A stretch of DNA of 64,000 bases from Ureibacillus terrenus (lineage in GTDB: Bacteria > Bacillota > Bacilli > Bacillales_A > Planococcaceae), in NCBI RefSeq assembly GCF_006569205.1, contig NZ_VIGD01000011.1:1-64000 (forward strand). The letters are read 5' to 3'. Shown one piece after another: positions 9,021 to 19,434 of the stretch. Below the pieces are notes generated by a model that saw only the letters and a program-made list of their open reading frames with translations, did not search any database and was not told where the DNA came from. The translations under genes and the position numbers were made by a program. The number at the start of each line of letters is the position of its first letter. Position 1 is the first letter of the stretch.

Positions 9021-9857
9021 ATGTGGATCGGGGCTGCATTGTCCACTATGTTTTGTTTTGGCACCAATAATATGATTTTTAAATGGAGTACAGCCAAAGG
9101 CTATTCCAAAATACATATTCAACTTTATTTCTATTTATTCGCGTTTCTGATTACGGCCACTTATGGATTATTTGTCAGAATCCATCATATGAACCTGGCT
9201 ACCATTCTCCTTGGAGCATTGATCGGAATTTTGAATACCAACGGCAATATTCAAATGTCGAAAGCTTTCGAGAAGGGGCCGGCAAGCATTACAAGTTCAT
9301 TAATCAGTTTAAATACCATTATTCCCATCTTAAGTGCCGCATTGATTTTCCATGAGCATATCACGGTATTGCAATGGACGGGGATTTTCATCATGTTATG
9401 TTCAGCTGTGGCGATACAATATAAACCTTCCAGTGATATCCATGTAGAATATTTGCCTTGGATGATGAGAATTTGTTTTGCGATTCTTTCCCTCGGCATT
9501 CTGGGAATATTGATGAAAACATCGACTTATATGCATATTGTTCCATTGAACATGTTAATAGCCATGTACGGCGGAGGCGCAGTTTACTTGCTTGCAAACA
9601 GCTTCCTTGTCCATGAAAAATGGCAGCAGTCAGAATTAAAAATTGGCGCAGTTGTCGGCCTGTTAAGCGTCATCGCCTATAGCTGCTATTTTTTTGCGTT
9701 GCAAAAAGGAGTTGCCAGCATCGTATTTTCCATCGTTTCATTGAGCTGTTTAGTGGTCGTTTGCGGAAGTAGTCTCATCTTTCACGAGAAGTTAAAAATG
9801 TATCAGATCCTCGGTGTCATTACAGCATTGTTGGGCATGATTTGCACAAAGTTTTAA
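9021..9857 (+). CDS. EamA/DMT-family permease
   Basis: Membrane protein of 278 residues with about ten hydrophobic segments in two repeated EamA halves (about 1-130 and 145-278). Both halves end in a segment like FHEHITVLQW or FHEKLKMYQI, the conserved site of this family. Such proteins move amino acids, nucleotides or other metabolites, and the substrate cannot be read from sequence. GAGAGGGG precedes the ATG. The gene is alone; a weak hairpin follows. Confidence 0.85.
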   Translation: MWIGAALSTMFCFGTNNMIFKWSTAKGYSKIHIQLYFYLFAFLITATYGLFVRIHHMNLATILLGALIGILNTNGNIQMSKAFEKGPASITSSLISLNTIIPILSAALIFHEHITVLQWTGIFIMLCSAVAIQYKPSSDIHVEYLPWMMRICFAILSLGILGILMKTSTYMHIVPLNMLIAMYGGGAVYLLANSFLVHEKWQQSELKIGAVVGLLSVIAYSCYFFALQKGVASIVFSIVSLSCLVVVCGSSLIFHEKLKMYQILGVITALLGMICTKF

Positions 9858-9905
9858 TTGAATGGAAAAGCCATTATACATTGAAAGCAAACAGGAAACA
9901 TGATC

Positions 9906-9932
9906 ATGGGGGCGAAACCGGCCCTCATTTTA
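9906..9932 (+). terminator. Weak hairpin after the permease gene
   Basis: GGGGGC / GCCCTC stem with a short loop, then ATTTTAT. The T run is poor, so termination may be partial. Confidence 0.4.
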
Positions 9933-10009
9933 TATTTCCATGAACAATTGATGTAGTAGCACAATATATATAATTATGGGGAAACACTAATAGGAAAGAG
10001 GTACGATAA

Positions 10010-10660
10010 GTGGCTGCTTATCATTGGGGTGTTGATTCATCGCAAAAAGTGACGGCGGACTTGTACAATTGTGTGTTAAACAATTACGGAAAACCGGAAT
10101 TTTGGGGCAGGTATTTGACCCGGGTCGAAGGGGCTTCTGACGGTTTGGACCGTGAAGAAATCGAACTTTTGCACAACAGCGGCACAAAATTGCTTCCAAT
10201 TTACAATGATTTCAAAAAAGCGGTGGGAGAAAATGAAGGACGGATGGTGGCCATGTTCGCATCCTATCATGCCAAAAGACTGGGAATCCGGAAAGGCACT
10301 CCGATATTCGCCAATGTTGAACGTTTCTTTGAAGTGGATAGCAATTGGATTCGTGGTTATGTCTATTACATGTATAATACGGACTTTAAACCGGGTTTTT
10401 ATCACGATCCGACAGAAGGAAATTTTGCGAAAGCATATTGTGAAGCGGTCAGCCAAGATCAGATGGTTGCCACTCAAGCCATTCTCTGGAGTGCGGAACC
10501 GGATCCGGGCGTTTCAAAAGCGCAGTTTGCTCCAAAATTCAATCCGGCCAAAGTGCCTTGTGAAGCCAACGTGTGGATTTGGCAGTACGGCAGGGATTCG
10601 AAAATCTGTCCAATCGATACAAATCTTGCGGATAGCCGTTTGTTTGAGATGCTATATTGA
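10010..10660 (+). CDS. DUF1906 glycoside-hydrolase-like protein
   Basis: Protein of 216 residues beginning AYHWGVDSSQ and containing FWGRYLTR, LLPIYNDF, GTPIFANVE and GFYHDP. This is the pattern of the DUF1906 (Rv2525c-like) TIM-barrel fold related to glycoside hydrolase family 25 lysozymes. No signal peptide or cell-wall domain is visible, so it may act inside the cell, leave by a non-classical route, or be a spore protein. The start is GTG with AAAGAGGT upstream. It sits alone between terminators. The catalytic activity of the family is poorly known. Confidence 0.8.
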   Translation: MAAYHWGVDSSQKVTADLYNCVLNNYGKPEFWGRYLTRVEGASDGLDREEIELLHNSGTKLLPIYNDFKKAVGENEGRMVAMFASYHAKRLGIRKGTPIFANVERFFEVDSNWIRGYVYYMYNTDFKPGFYHDPTEGNFAKAYCEAVSQDQMVATQAILWSAEPDPGVSKAQFAPKFNPAKVPCEANVWIWQYGRDSKICPIDTNLADSRLFEMLY

Positions 10661-10740
10661 CATTAGTAAACTAGGTTTACAAAAATTCTGAAGATCAGTA
10701 CCGATTTTTAGAGTGTCGAAAAAGGATGGATATTATTCTT

Positions 10741-10770
10741 AGGAGGCGTATGAAATAACGCCTCCTTTTT
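10741..10770 (+). terminator. Terminator after the DUF1906 gene
   Basis: AGGAGGCGT / ACGCCTCCT stem followed by TTTT. Confidence 0.85.
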
Positions 10771-10833
10771 GCATGAGTCGACTAAATTCGGGAACAATAC
10801 AAAAAAATAGTTCATTAGGTTGTGTTGCCATTG

Positions 10834-11745
10834 ATGAGAAAAATAGTACTTACTTTTCTAATATTGATTGTCATAACACCATCGGATGGAATGTCGGCAA
10901 ATTTTGATTTATTGCATTCCGACAAAATTGACATACTTGATCCTTACAGCAAAGAAGTAATTTTTACAATCAATCCTTATGATTATTGGATTGAGTACGA
11001 TTTGACAATCTTGAAAAGGGAAATGGAACGTTGGGCCGAAGAAATTCAGCCGAATTATCGAAAGGAAATGATCCTTGACCGAATCGACTCGAACGGAGAG
11101 ATTATTAAAGGTTCCCCAAAAATTGAAATCAATACGCCTCTTTTCATAGAAAAAATTTTGCAACTCTCCTTTACAGGCGGAAAAATCGAAATTCCTTTAA
11201 AAGTGACCGAAAGCAATTATCGTAAGTCGGATGTGCCTCATTTGAAAGAGGTGGTTTTGGCTTCCTATACAACTTTCTTTAATCCCAATCAGGAAGGCAG
11301 AAGCAAAAATATCGAGCTTTCTGCTGCGGCCATCCATAATGTCATCGTCGGCAGCGGCGATAAATTTTCTTTCAATTCCGTTGTAGGACCAAGGGAAATT
11401 GCTGAAGGTTACCAAATGGCGCCGGAAATCGTCAATGGGAAAAAGGTGATGGGGATTGGAGGAGGTGTTTGCCAAACATCTTCAACACTTTTTAACGCTG
11501 TCGACAAACTGCCCGTTGAGATTCTGGAACGGCATCATCATTCGATGGATGTCGGATATGTTCCAAAAGGCAGGGACGCGACGGTTTCCTTTGGCGGCCT
11601 TGATTTTCAATTTCGGAATGCAACGGGTGTTCCATTTGTCATCCAAACCTATTACAGGCCTGGTTCAATTACCGTCGAAATCAGAACTTCGAAAGAATAT
11701 GCAGATTTGTTAAAAAATGAATTGGCGGAAATTGAACAACCATGA
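10834..11745 (+). CDS. VanW-family exported protein
   Basis: Protein of 303 residues with an N-terminal hydrophobic signal segment (about 5-22), a poorly conserved central region and a C-terminal VanW domain (about 140-275) with FNSVVGPR, GIGGGVCQTSSTLFNA and RHHHS. VanW-domain proteins are common in Bacillales and near peptidoglycan genes, but their reaction is unknown. The ribosome site is weak; ATG at 10834 gives the best signal peptide, while TTG 10831 and GTG 10822 are alternatives. It ends 74 bases before tlp, with no clear terminator between, so read-through into tlp is possible. Confidence 0.83.
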   Translation: MRKIVLTFLILIVITPSDGMSANFDLLHSDKIDILDPYSKEVIFTINPYDYWIEYDLTILKREMERWAEEIQPNYRKEMILDRIDSNGEIIKGSPKIEINTPLFIEKILQLSFTGGKIEIPLKVTESNYRKSDVPHLKEVVLASYTTFFNPNQEGRSKNIELSAAAIHNVIVGSGDKFSFNSVVGPREIAEGYQMAPEIVNGKKVMGIGGGVCQTSSTLFNAVDKLPVEILERHHHSMDVGYVPKGRDATVSFGGLDFQFRNATGVPFVIQTYYRPGSITVEIRTSKEYADLLKNELAEIEQP

Positions 11746-11818
11746 TAATAATTCATCACATAATTCCTCTCCCTTCATCCAAACTATTATCGAAACTATA
11801 AAGGAGGAGGAAAGTGAA

Positions 11819-12052
11819 ATGCCAAATCGCAGACCAAATCCGGACGATCGTTCCGATAATGTGGAAAAATTGCAAAAAATGGTGCAAAATACGATAGAAA
11901 ATATTCATGAAGCCGAAGCAAGCATGGAGTTTGCAGGTCCGGAAGAAAAAGAAAAAATCAGAGCCAAAAATGAACGTCGCCGAAAAGCGATTGAAGGTTT
12001 CCGCAAAGAAATTAAAGAAGAATATGCTGCCCGTGAAAAGGGCGAAGTATAA
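11819..12052 (+). CDS. tlp: Small acid-soluble spore protein Tlp
   Basis: Thioredoxin-like spore protein of 77 residues beginning MPNRRPNPDDRSDNVEKLQ, which is the Tlp family signature, followed by a charged helical body. Made in the forespore and stored in the spore core. The frame is open 34 codons farther upstream, but AAAGGAGGAGG immediately before 11819 fixes the start. The order tlp, yneR, plsY, parE, parC follows the B. subtilis arrangement. It is direct evidence that the organism sporulates. Confidence 0.93.
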   Translation: MPNRRPNPDDRSDNVEKLQKMVQNTIENIHEAEASMEFAGPEEKEKIRAKNERRRKAIEGFRKEIKEEYAAREKGEV

Positions 12053-12083
12053 AGAAACTGGCGCAAAGCCAGTTTCTTTTTTT
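12053..12083 (+). terminator. Terminator after tlp
   Basis: Perfect stem AGAAACTGGC / GCCAGTTTCT followed by TTTTTT. Confidence 0.9.
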
Positions 12084-12177
12084 GTTGCAATCATTTTTTG
12101 TTTTTTTATAATAAATATTGACCAAATTTTGATAAAAATACGAATGGAAGCTGGAGTATGTCGGGGAGGGGTTATCA

Positions 12178-12546
12178 ATGAACATGGTTGAAACACTTGT
12201 CAACCAAAGCCGCAATGTCATGGATTTGGTGAAACAATTAAGAAAAGTTGCTACAAAAAAAGGCAGCAAGCGTACGGAATTAATCGAGAAATTTACGGCC
12301 AACCAGCATTCATTCAATGTTTATACATATGCAAGCGAAGAGGCGAGACAATCAAAAGAAGTGGATCATTTAAAAGTGAAATTGGATGAATTCAGCAGCC
12401 AATTCGATCCAGCCCGTTATGAAGATGACGGGGAAGTGAACGCGGAAAAAATCAATGTGTTGTATCGGGAAGTATTGGTTGCCTACAATGATATGGTTGT
12501 CGCTCTTGGATATGATAAACATGTGATTGATGTAGAAAAATTTTAA
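12178..12546 (+). CDS. Uncharacterised 122-residue helical protein
   Basis: I do not recognise this protein. It is hydrophilic and probably almost all helical, with no membrane segment, cysteine or signal peptide. The N-terminal half is basic (KKGSKRTE) and the middle acidic (RYEDDGEVNAEK). A strong GGGGAGGGG lies 7 bases before the ATG, the codon use matches the neighbours, and a terminator follows directly, so it is a real gene. It occupies the tlp-yneR interval, where B. subtilis has yneP and yneQ, but I see no similarity to those products. Confidence 0.75.
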   Translation: MNMVETLVNQSRNVMDLVKQLRKVATKKGSKRTELIEKFTANQHSFNVYTYASEEARQSKEVDHLKVKLDEFSSQFDPARYEDDGEVNAEKINVLYREVLVAYNDMVVALGYDKHVIDVEKF

Positions 12547-12588
12547 TAAAAAAAGGAAGTGGCTTCCATCTTTCCACTTCCTTTTTTA
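12547..12588. terminator. Bidirectional terminator
   Basis: GGAAGTGG / CCACTTCC flanked by A and T runs on both sides, between convergent genes. Confidence 0.88.
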
Positions 12589-12876
12589 CTTTTTATATTC
12601 ATATAGCAATTCTTCCGTTTTCGGATCGACGGAAACATGCAAATCATGATCATTAAAAAACCATTCATCATCTTTTTCGATAAAGAAATGGATGCCGTCT
12701 ACGACTGTTTCAACCCCGATATCGTGAGGCTTTTCCCGGTTCATTCCAAGGGAAAAGGATTCATGAAACGGGGAACATCCTCCATAACGGGCATAAAAAC
12801 GGATATAGTCGCCATGTTCTACTTCCATTTCTTCTTTAAACCAAGTTAGCGCTTCGTCTGTAATAACAATTTTCAT
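12586..12876 (-). CDS. yneR: HesB-like YneR family protein
   Basis: Protein of 96 residues of the HesB/YadR/YfhF family (B. subtilis YneR type), beginning MKIVITDEALTWFKEE and containing YGGCSPFHESFSLG. True A-type iron-sulfur carriers have three conserved cysteines, whereas only one Cys is seen here, so an Fe-S scaffold role is unlikely. It lies next to plsY on the same strand as in B. subtilis, with a 24-base gap, so they may be co-transcribed with plsY first. Confidence 0.87.
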   Translation of the reverse strand: MKIVITDEALTWFKEEMEVEHGDYIRFYARYGGCSPFHESFSLGMNREKPHDIGVETVVDGIHFFIEKDDEWFFNDHDLHVSVDPKTEELLYEYKK

Positions 12877-12900
12877 TTTTAACCTCCATTCACAAGAATC

Positions 12901-13503
12901 TTATAGCCATTTCACTTTCGGTTCTGTACCTTCCCGAATGCGTTTGATATTGGAACGATGACGATAGAAAATAAAGCTTGCCAATATGACTACTAAAATA
13001 AATAATGCATAATCACCTGTGACAATCCAATATATAATACTGTAGATAACTGCTATGACAGAAACAACCATTGAGGACAGGCTGACGATTTTCGTGATTT
13101 TTAGCGAGATTAAAAAACCGATGACAAGTAGTACAAAAAATGGCCATGAATAGCCTAATAGCACTCCGCCGGATGTGGCAACCGCTTTCCCGCCGCGGAA
13201 ACCGGCGAAAATAGGGAACATATGGCCAAAAGCTGCAACCGCCCCTAAAATAAGAGGATGTACAACTGTGTCGCTAAAATAAGGCATGATCGGCAACAAG
13301 GTTGCGATGGTTCCTTTTAAAATATCCATAATCGTCACAACTATGCCCGCTTTTTTACCAAGCACCCGGAATGTATTGGTTGCACCCAGGTTTCCGCTGC
13401 CGTGTTCGCGGATATCCGTTTTATAAAAAATTTTTCCGATCCATAAACCGGACGGAATCGAACCGATTAAATAAGCGCAAAGAATTGCTAATACATTTAC
13501 CAT
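12901..13503 (-). CDS. plsY: Glycerol-3-phosphate acyltransferase PlsY
   Basis: Membrane acyltransferase of 200 residues that transfers an acyl group from acyl-phosphate to sn-glycerol 3-phosphate, the first step of phospholipid synthesis. Family motifs are GSIPSG near the N-terminus, GSGNLGATN (about 36-44) and FRGGKAVAT (about 103-111), set among about five membrane segments. Length matches the family. It is divergent from parE across 384 bases, the same arrangement as in B. subtilis. Confidence 0.96.
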   Translation of the reverse strand: MVNVLAILCAYLIGSIPSGLWIGKIFYKTDIREHGSGNLGATNTFRVLGKKAGIVVTIMDILKGTIATLLPIMPYFSDTVVHPLILGAVAAFGHMFPIFAGFRGGKAVATSGGVLLGYSWPFFVLLVIGFLISLKITKIVSLSSMVVSVIAVIYSIIYWIVTGDYALFILVVILASFIFYRHRSNIKRIREGTEPKVKWL

Positions 13504-13823
13504 ATCAAGATTCCTTTCAATTTAAACGTTTTGTTTTCAGCGATAATCATTTTACACTTTTTTCTTAATTAGAAAAAGAGTCTTTTCACTTTTTTGGCAT
13601 CGGAAAAAATATCTGATAAAAAATTGTTTAATCAAGAAGGAAATTAAACTACTTATCGGGAATGAAAGAAATATTTTCATTTATTATATATGATGTACCA
13701 AGCGGAATAAAAAACGTTTAACGGATGGTTTTCGAAGTATTTTCAATTAAAAATAAAGAAACTTGTTTTTTATTTATTTGAAATGATTTGTTAAAATGAT
13801 AAAGCTGTTAAATGTACTATATA
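13504..13823. other. Divergent plsY-parE intergenic region
   Basis: Very AT-rich, without a convincing gene. It should hold the plsY promoter on the minus strand; I cannot single out its boxes. The parE promoter follows directly. Confidence 0.6.
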
Positions 13824-13852
13824 TTGACAAGAACATATATTCTAAGTACGAT
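13824..13852 (+). promoter_or_regulatory. parE promoter with a LexA-like dyad
   Basis: TTGACA, a 17-base spacer and TACGAT form a sigma-A-type promoter 36 bases before the parE start. The spacer contains AGAACATATATTCT (13830-13843), close to the B. subtilis LexA box (CGAAC-N4-GTTCG) with GAAC-N4-ATTC. LexA control of parE-parC is reported in B. subtilis; control here is inferred. Confidence 0.6.
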
Positions 13853-13887
13853 TAGAGAACAGATGTTTGTATTTGGAGGGGTTTCAT

Positions 13888-15861
13888 TTGGCAATCAATC
13901 AACCAGAACTAAAATATGATGCTGATGCCATACAAGTATTGGAAGGCTTGGAAGCAGTACGGAAACGACCAGGCATGTATATTGGCTCCACTGACAGCAG
14001 AGGTCTTCATCACCTCGTTTTCGAAATTGTCGACAATGCGGTAGATGAAGCGCTTGCTGGCTTTGGTTCACATATCATTGTCAAAATTCATGAAGATAAT
14101 TCCATCAGCGTGCGGGATTTTGGACGGGGAATTCCAACGGGCATGCATAAATTGGGAAAACCTACACCTGAAATTATTTTCACCGTTCTCCATGCCGGAG
14201 GCAAATTCGGACAAGGGGGATACAAAACAAGCGGCGGGCTTCACGGTGTGGGATCTTCCGTTGTGAATGCCCTTTCAAAATTTCTCGAAGTCACTATCTA
14301 TCGGGACGGTCTCATCCACCGACAACGATTTGAAAACGGCGGACAACCTGTAACAACCCTTGAAGTGATCGGAAAAACAAACGAAACCGGAACGCTTGTT
14401 CATTTTTTGCCGGATGAGACGCTTTTTTCAAGCACGAAATTTAATTATGATATTCTCGCAGAGCGATTGCGGGAATCCGCTTTCCTTTTAAAGGGATTGA
14501 AAATGGAATTGATTGATGAACGGGAAGAAGGCAAACGGGAAGTTTTCTATTATGAAAACGGGATTCAATCATTTGTTGAATATTTGAATGAAGAAAAGGA
14601 TGTCATTCATCCGGTGAAATATGTGGAAGGGACTCACGATGAAATCGAAGTGGAATTCGCTTTTCAATATAATGATGGTTATTCCGAAACGATCCTTTCC
14701 TTCGTAAACAATGTCCGCACCCGTGACGGAGGGACTCATGAAACGGGCGCCAAAGCGGCATTGACGAGAATTTTCAATGAATACGCCCGAAAAGTCGGAT
14801 TGCTAAAAGAAAAGGATAAAAATCTGGAAGGCACCGATATCCGCGAAGGGCTTTCTGCCATTGTTTCCGTGCGTATACCGGAAAGATTGCTGCAGTTCGA
14901 AGGCCAGACAAAAAGCAAGCTTGGAACGCCGGAAGCCCGTACGGCTGTAGAATCCGTGTTGTCTGAAAAATTGCTTTACATTTTAGAAGAAAATGCCGAA
15001 TTATCCGCAAATCTCGTCCGTAAAGCGATACGCGCTTCGCAGGCCCGGGAAGCGGCAAGAAAAGCGAGGGAAGAAGCGCGCAGCGGCAAAAAAGGGAAAA
15101 AGGCAAAAACGATTCTTTCTGGAAAATTGACACCTGCCCAATCCCGAAATCCGAAAAAGAATGAATTGTTCCTTGTGGAGGGAGATTCAGCGGGAGGATC
15201 GGCGAAACAGGGAAGGGATCGGACATTTCAGGCGATTTTGCCTTTACGTGGAAAAGTCATTAATACAGAAAAGGCAAAACTTACCGATATTATGAAAAAT
15301 GAGGAAATTTCCACCATCATTCATACGATCGGTGCCGGAGTCGGTCCGGATTTCAATATCGAGGATGCGGCTTACGATAAAATCATCATTATGACCGATG
15401 CGGATACCGATGGCGCCCATATACAAGTGCTTCTTTTGACATTTTTCTATCGCTACATGCGTCCGTTGATTGAAGCGGGAAAAGTATATTTGGCTTTGCC
15501 GCCGCTGTATAAAGTATCAAAAGGCAGCGGAAGAAACGAGATCGTTGAATATGCCTGGACGGAACGTGAATTGCAGGAAAAAATCAAAAAAGTGGGGAAA
15601 GGATACGTCATCCAGCGCTATAAAGGTCTTGGAGAAATGAATGCGGACCAGCTTTGGGAGACGACGATGAACCCTGAAACAAGAACGCTGATTCGGGTTA
15701 CCATCGAAGACGGCGCCCGTGCGGAACGTCGTGTGACGACATTGATGGGCGATAAAGTGGAGCCGCGCCGTAAATGGATTGAAGCCAATGTCGATTTTGG
15801 CATGGAAGAAGATACAAATACATTGGTGCCCGACTTTATCGAATATAAGGAGGATGAATAA
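13888..15861 (+). CDS. parE: DNA topoisomerase IV subunit B
   Basis: ATPase subunit of topoisomerase IV, 657 residues, which unlinks replicated chromosomes. It has the GHKL ATP site ([36 protein letters not shown]), the transducer domain and the TOPRIM metal site ([15 protein letters not shown] from about residue 431, DADTDGAHI). The start is TTG at 13888, 6 bases after GGAGGGG; the frame is open seven codons earlier but without a ribosome site. The stop overlaps the first base of parC (TAATG), so translation is coupled. Distinguished from gyrB by this pairing and by length. Confidence 0.96.
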   Translation: MAINQPELKYDADAIQVLEGLEAVRKRPGMYIGSTDSRGLHHLVFEIVDNAVDEALAGFGSHIIVKIHEDNSISVRDFGRGIPTGMHKLGKPTPEIIFTVLHAGGKFGQGGYKTSGGLHGVGSSVVNALSKFLEVTIYRDGLIHRQRFENGGQPVTTLEVIGKTNETGTLVHFLPDETLFSSTKFNYDILAERLRESAFLLKGLKMELIDEREEGKREVFYYENGIQSFVEYLNEEKDVIHPVKYVEGTHDEIEVEFAFQYNDGYSETILSFVNNVRTRDGGTHETGAKAALTRIFNEYARKVGLLKEKDKNLEGTDIREGLSAIVSVRIPERLLQFEGQTKSKLGTPEARTAVESVLSEKLLYILEENAELSANLVRKAIRASQAREAARKAREEARSGKKGKKAKTILSGKLTPAQSRNPKKNELFLVEGDSAGGSAKQGRDRTFQAILPLRGKVINTEKAKLTDIMKNEEISTIIHTIGAGVGPDFNIEDAAYDKIIIMTDADTDGAHIQVLLLTFFYRYMRPLIEAGKVYLALPPLYKVSKGSGRNEIVEYAWTERELQEKIKKVGKGYVIQRYKGLGEMNADQLWETTMNPETRTLIRVTIEDGARAERRVTTLMGDKVEPRRKWIEANVDFGMEEDTNTLVPDFIEYKEDE

Positions 15862-18308
15862 TGGCGCTAACCGAACGATTTCACGAATTGACATTAGAAG
15901 ACGTAATCGGTGACCGCTTTGGCCGTTACAGTAAATATATTATCCAGGACCGGGCGATTCCGGATGCCCGGGATGGCTTAAAACCGGTACAGCGAAGAAT
16001 CCTATATGCAATGTACAGGGATGGGAATACCCATGACAAACCGTTCCGCAAATCGGCCAAAACGGTCGGAAATGTAATCGGGAACTACCATCCTCATGGG
16101 GATTCATCCGTTTATGAAGCGATGGTGCGGCTCAGCCAAGATTGGAAAGCGCGATATCCGTTAATCGAAATGCATGGAAACAACGGTTCGGTTGATGGCG
16201 ACCCTCCTGCTGCGATGCGTTATACGGAAGCCCGCCTTTCCGCGATTGCAGCCGAAATGCTGAAAGATATCGATAAGGAAACCGTTGATTTTGTGCCAAA
16301 CTTTGATGACCAGGACGTCGAACCGACCGTGCTTCCGTCAAAGCTTCCAAACCTGCTTGTCAACGGAGCTACAGGAATTTCCGCAGGTTACGCGACAGAT
16401 ATTCCTCCCCACAATTTGTCGGAGGTATTGGACGGCGTGCTGATGCGTCTTGACAATCCGGATTGTACAGTGGATGATTTGATGACGGTGATCAAAGGTC
16501 CGGATTTCCCGACCGGCGCCATCATTGAAGGCGTGGACGGTATTAAAAAAGCCTATGAAACGGGCAGAGGAAAAATCATCATCCGCTCCAAAGCAACGAT
16601 TGAACCGATCAAAGGCGGAAAAGAACAAATTGTCATTACCGAAATCCCATATGATGTCAATAAAGCGCAACTTGTTAAAAAAATTGATGAAATGCGATTC
16701 GACAAACGATTGGAAGGCATTGCGGAAGTGCGCGACGAATCCGACCGTACTGCGGGACTCAGGATTGTCATCGAGCTGAAGAAAGATGTGGACGGAGAAG
16801 CAATTTTAAATTATTTATATAAAAATACCGATCTGCAAATCACATATAACTTTAATATGATTGCCATCCATAATCGCCGTCCGACCATGATGACGCTCCC
16901 ATTGATGTTGGACGCGTATATCGACCACCAAAAGGACGTCGTAACAAGAAGAACGAAATACGACCTTCAAAAGGCAAAGAACCGGTTACATATCGTTGAA
17001 GGTTTAATCAAAGCGTTATCAATTTTGGATGATGTGATTCAAACGATTCGTTCTTCCAAGAATAAAAAGGATGCAAAAAACAATTTGCAAATGAAGTTCC
17101 AATTTACGGAAGAACAGGCGGAAGCCATTGTGAACTTGCAGCTTTACCGTTTAACGAATACAGATATTACACAGCTGCAAAAAGAACATGAGGAACTTCA
17201 AAAAACAACGGAAAAACTTACAAAAATATTAAGCAGCGAAAAAGAGCTGATTAAAGTCATCAAAAAAGAAATCCTGGAATTGCGCAAAAAGTTTGAAGAG
17301 CCGCGCCGATCAACAATCCAGGAAAAAGTGAAAGAAATCAAAGTATCCCTTGAAGTGCTGATTCCGAGCGAGGATTTTGTAGTGACAGTGACAAAAGACG
17401 GCTATGTAAAACGGACAAGCCTCCGTTCCTATGCCGCCTCAAATCCGGAAGATTTTGCGATGAAAGAATCGGATTATTTGTTGTTTGAAAACACATTAAA
17501 TACGCAGCATCATCTTTTAATCTTTACAAACAAGGGAAATTATATTTATCAGCCGGTATATGAATTGCCGGAAATTCGATGGAAAGACCTGGGTCAGCAC
17601 ATTTCAAGCATTGTTCCGATTGAAGAAGGCGAGAAAGTCATTGGTGCGGTAGGAGTTGAAAACTTCGATGATGAAAACAAGTTTGTTCTGACAGCATCAA
17701 AACACGGACAAGTAAAACTCACAAAACTTGCCGAATATCAAGTGACCCGCTACTCCAAGCCAATCAAGACGATGAATTTGAAAAATGATGATGAGATGAT
17801 GTTTGCCTTCCTGGTGACACCTGGAAAGGAAATCATTCTGACATCCTATTTGAGCTACACTGTCCGGTTTAATATGGATGAAATTCCGGTAACCGGTATT
17901 AAAACAGGCGGCGTTAAAGGAATCAATTTGAAAGATGGAGATGTTTTGGCAGCTGTCAATGTCATTGATGCAGATTCGCAACCGGATTTGATTGTTGTGA
18001 CTCACCGAGGGGCCATTAAACGAATGAGCTTATCTGAAATTGAACGAAGCGGCAGGGCAAAACGTGGGCTCGTCATTTTAAAGGAATTGAAAAAGAACCC
18101 TCATCGGATCTTTAACGTATCAGTCGTAAATGAGGACGACCAGGTGTTATTGGCGACGAAAAAACAAGTTCAAGAGTCGATTGAGGTTGCAAACCTTGCA
18201 CGGGCAGACCGTTATTCAAACGGTTCTTTGAAACTTGATATTGATACGGATGGCGAATTATTGTTTGTGAAAATACTCCATCCTCAACGGGAAGATCAGG
18301 AAGAATAG
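15861..18308 (+). CDS. parC: DNA topoisomerase IV subunit A
   Basis: DNA-cleaving subunit, 815 residues. The active-site Tyr is in AMRYTEARL (about residue 121). The quinolone-resistance region reads [12 protein letters not shown], with Ser82 and Glu86 at the positions equivalent to S. aureus GrlA Ser80 and Glu84, that is, the sensitive type. The C-terminal beta-pinwheel follows (about 500-790). It starts at the ATG overlapping the parE stop. A terminator follows 10 bases after the stop. Confidence 0.96.
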   Translation: MALTERFHELTLEDVIGDRFGRYSKYIIQDRAIPDARDGLKPVQRRILYAMYRDGNTHDKPFRKSAKTVGNVIGNYHPHGDSSVYEAMVRLSQDWKARYPLIEMHGNNGSVDGDPPAAMRYTEARLSAIAAEMLKDIDKETVDFVPNFDDQDVEPTVLPSKLPNLLVNGATGISAGYATDIPPHNLSEVLDGVLMRLDNPDCTVDDLMTVIKGPDFPTGAIIEGVDGIKKAYETGRGKIIIRSKATIEPIKGGKEQIVITEIPYDVNKAQLVKKIDEMRFDKRLEGIAEVRDESDRTAGLRIVIELKKDVDGEAILNYLYKNTDLQITYNFNMIAIHNRRPTMMTLPLMLDAYIDHQKDVVTRRTKYDLQKAKNRLHIVEGLIKALSILDDVIQTIRSSKNKKDAKNNLQMKFQFTEEQAEAIVNLQLYRLTNTDITQLQKEHEELQKTTEKLTKILSSEKELIKVIKKEILELRKKFEEPRRSTIQEKVKEIKVSLEVLIPSEDFVVTVTKDGYVKRTSLRSYAASNPEDFAMKESDYLLFENTLNTQHHLLIFTNKGNYIYQPVYELPEIRWKDLGQHISSIVPIEEGEKVIGAVGVENFDDENKFVLTASKHGQVKLTKLAEYQVTRYSKPIKTMNLKNDDEMMFAFLVTPGKEIILTSYLSYTVRFNMDEIPVTGIKTGGVKGINLKDGDVLAAVNVIDADSQPDLIVVTHRGAIKRMSLSEIERSGRAKRGLVILKELKKNPHRIFNVSVVNEDDQVLLATKKQVQESIEVANLARADRYSNGSLKLDIDTDGELLFVKILHPQREDQEE

Positions 18309-18318
18309 CAATTAGCAG

Positions 18319-18360
18319 AGGGTGTCCGGAAAGATGTTGCCTTTCTAGACACCCTCCTTT
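18319..18360 (+). terminator. Terminator of parE-parC
   Basis: GAGGGTGTC / GACACCCTC stem with a 20-base loop and a short T-rich tail. Confidence 0.78.
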
Positions 18361-18425
18361 CTTCTTTATTGAAAAGATAAATAAAAAAGATTACTATTCT
18401 GATATGGATATCTGGGGGAGTCGTG

Positions 18426-19328
18426 ATGGGAAAGTTGATTTGGTCCATGGAAGATCGTTCAAAAGGGATCTTCTTCGTTATTTTGGCTGCATTGTTTTGG
18501 GGAATTTCCGGTACCGTTTCCCAATACATGTTCCAACAGCTGAAAATCAATACTGAATGGTTCACCACTTGTCGGCTGCTGCTTGCCGGCTCCTTATTAT
18601 TAAGCATTGCATATAAAAAAGAAGGAAACCACATTTTTGAAGTGTGGAAACAGAAAAACGATGCAGTGCGTTTAGTGATTTTCGGCGTTATTGGGATGAT
18701 CGGCGTCCAATATACATATTTGGCAGCCATTGCCCACGGTAATGCTGCAACCGCAACAGTTTTGCAATACTTGGGCCCTGGACTGGTGACGATGTACTAT
18801 ATCGTCCTTGCCAAACGGTTGCCGACATTAAGAGAATTGTTGGCGGTGTTTTCCGCTTTATTCGGAACATTTTTGCTTGTAACCCATGGAAATGTTGAAT
18901 CTTTAACAATTTCAAAACAGGCGTTCATCTGGGGAATTTTATCGGCCTTTGGTTTGGCGTTTTACACCATTTTTCCGATTCCTTTATTAAAAAAATGGGG
19001 TTCCTTTATCACGATTGGTTGGGGAATGGTTGTAGGAGGCATTCTTTTCAGTCTAATCAGGGCTCCATGGCAATTTGAAGGTCAATGGTATTTCATAACG
19101 AATTTTGCTTTTTTATTTGTCGTTATTTGCGGAACGGTTCTTTCCTTTTATTTTTATTTGGATAGCTTAAAATATTTAAAGGCTTATGAAACGAGTTTGC
19201 TTGCTTGTGCTGAACCGTTATCTGCCGCGTTAACATCGGTGATTTTTTTAGGGGTCTCTTTTGGCTGGATTGATTGGATTGGTTCATTGTTGATCTTATT
19301 GACCATTGTAATTTTATCGAGAGAGTAG
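18426..19328 (+). CDS. EamA/DMT-family permease
   Basis: Membrane protein of 300 residues with about ten membrane segments in two EamA halves. LFWGISGTVSQYMF near the N-terminus and AEPLSAALTSVIFLG in the second half are typical of Firmicute EamA exporters. Substrate unknown. ATG 18426 is preceded by GGGGGAG; a GTG one codon upstream is less well spaced. It lies convergent with the acetate-symporter pair. Confidence 0.85.
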   Translation: MGKLIWSMEDRSKGIFFVILAALFWGISGTVSQYMFQQLKINTEWFTTCRLLLAGSLLLSIAYKKEGNHIFEVWKQKNDAVRLVIFGVIGMIGVQYTYLAAIAHGNAATATVLQYLGPGLVTMYYIVLAKRLPTLRELLAVFSALFGTFLLVTHGNVESLTISKQAFIWGILSAFGLAFYTIFPIPLLKKWGSFITIGWGMVVGGILFSLIRAPWQFEGQWYFITNFAFLFVVICGTVLSFYFYLDSLKYLKAYETSLLACAEPLSAALTSVIFLGVSFGWIDWIGSLLILLTIVILSRE

Positions 19329-19334
19329 GGAAGT

Positions 19335-19358
19335 GGGGGAGGGCGATTGCCCCTCTTT
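19335..19358 (+). terminator. Short hairpin after the EamA gene
   Basis: GAGGGC-gatt-GCCCCTC followed by TTTG; a short stem with a weak tail. Confidence 0.45.
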
Positions 19359-19362
19359 GAAT

Positions 19363-19397
19363 GCAAAAAAATCCTTGAGTACTTGCTACTCAAGGAA
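19363..19397 (-). terminator. Terminator of the acetate-symporter operon
   Basis: On the minus strand, TCCTTGAGTA / TACTCAAGGA is followed by a run of seven T. Confidence 0.85.
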
Positions 19398-19434
19398 AAT
19401 GTATTTATAGGGTTGAAGGATGAATGTAAGTGAA

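Noticed and set aside
14774..15226. 150-codon minus-strand frame inside parE
   Set aside because: Antisense shadow of a conserved gene, without start signals.
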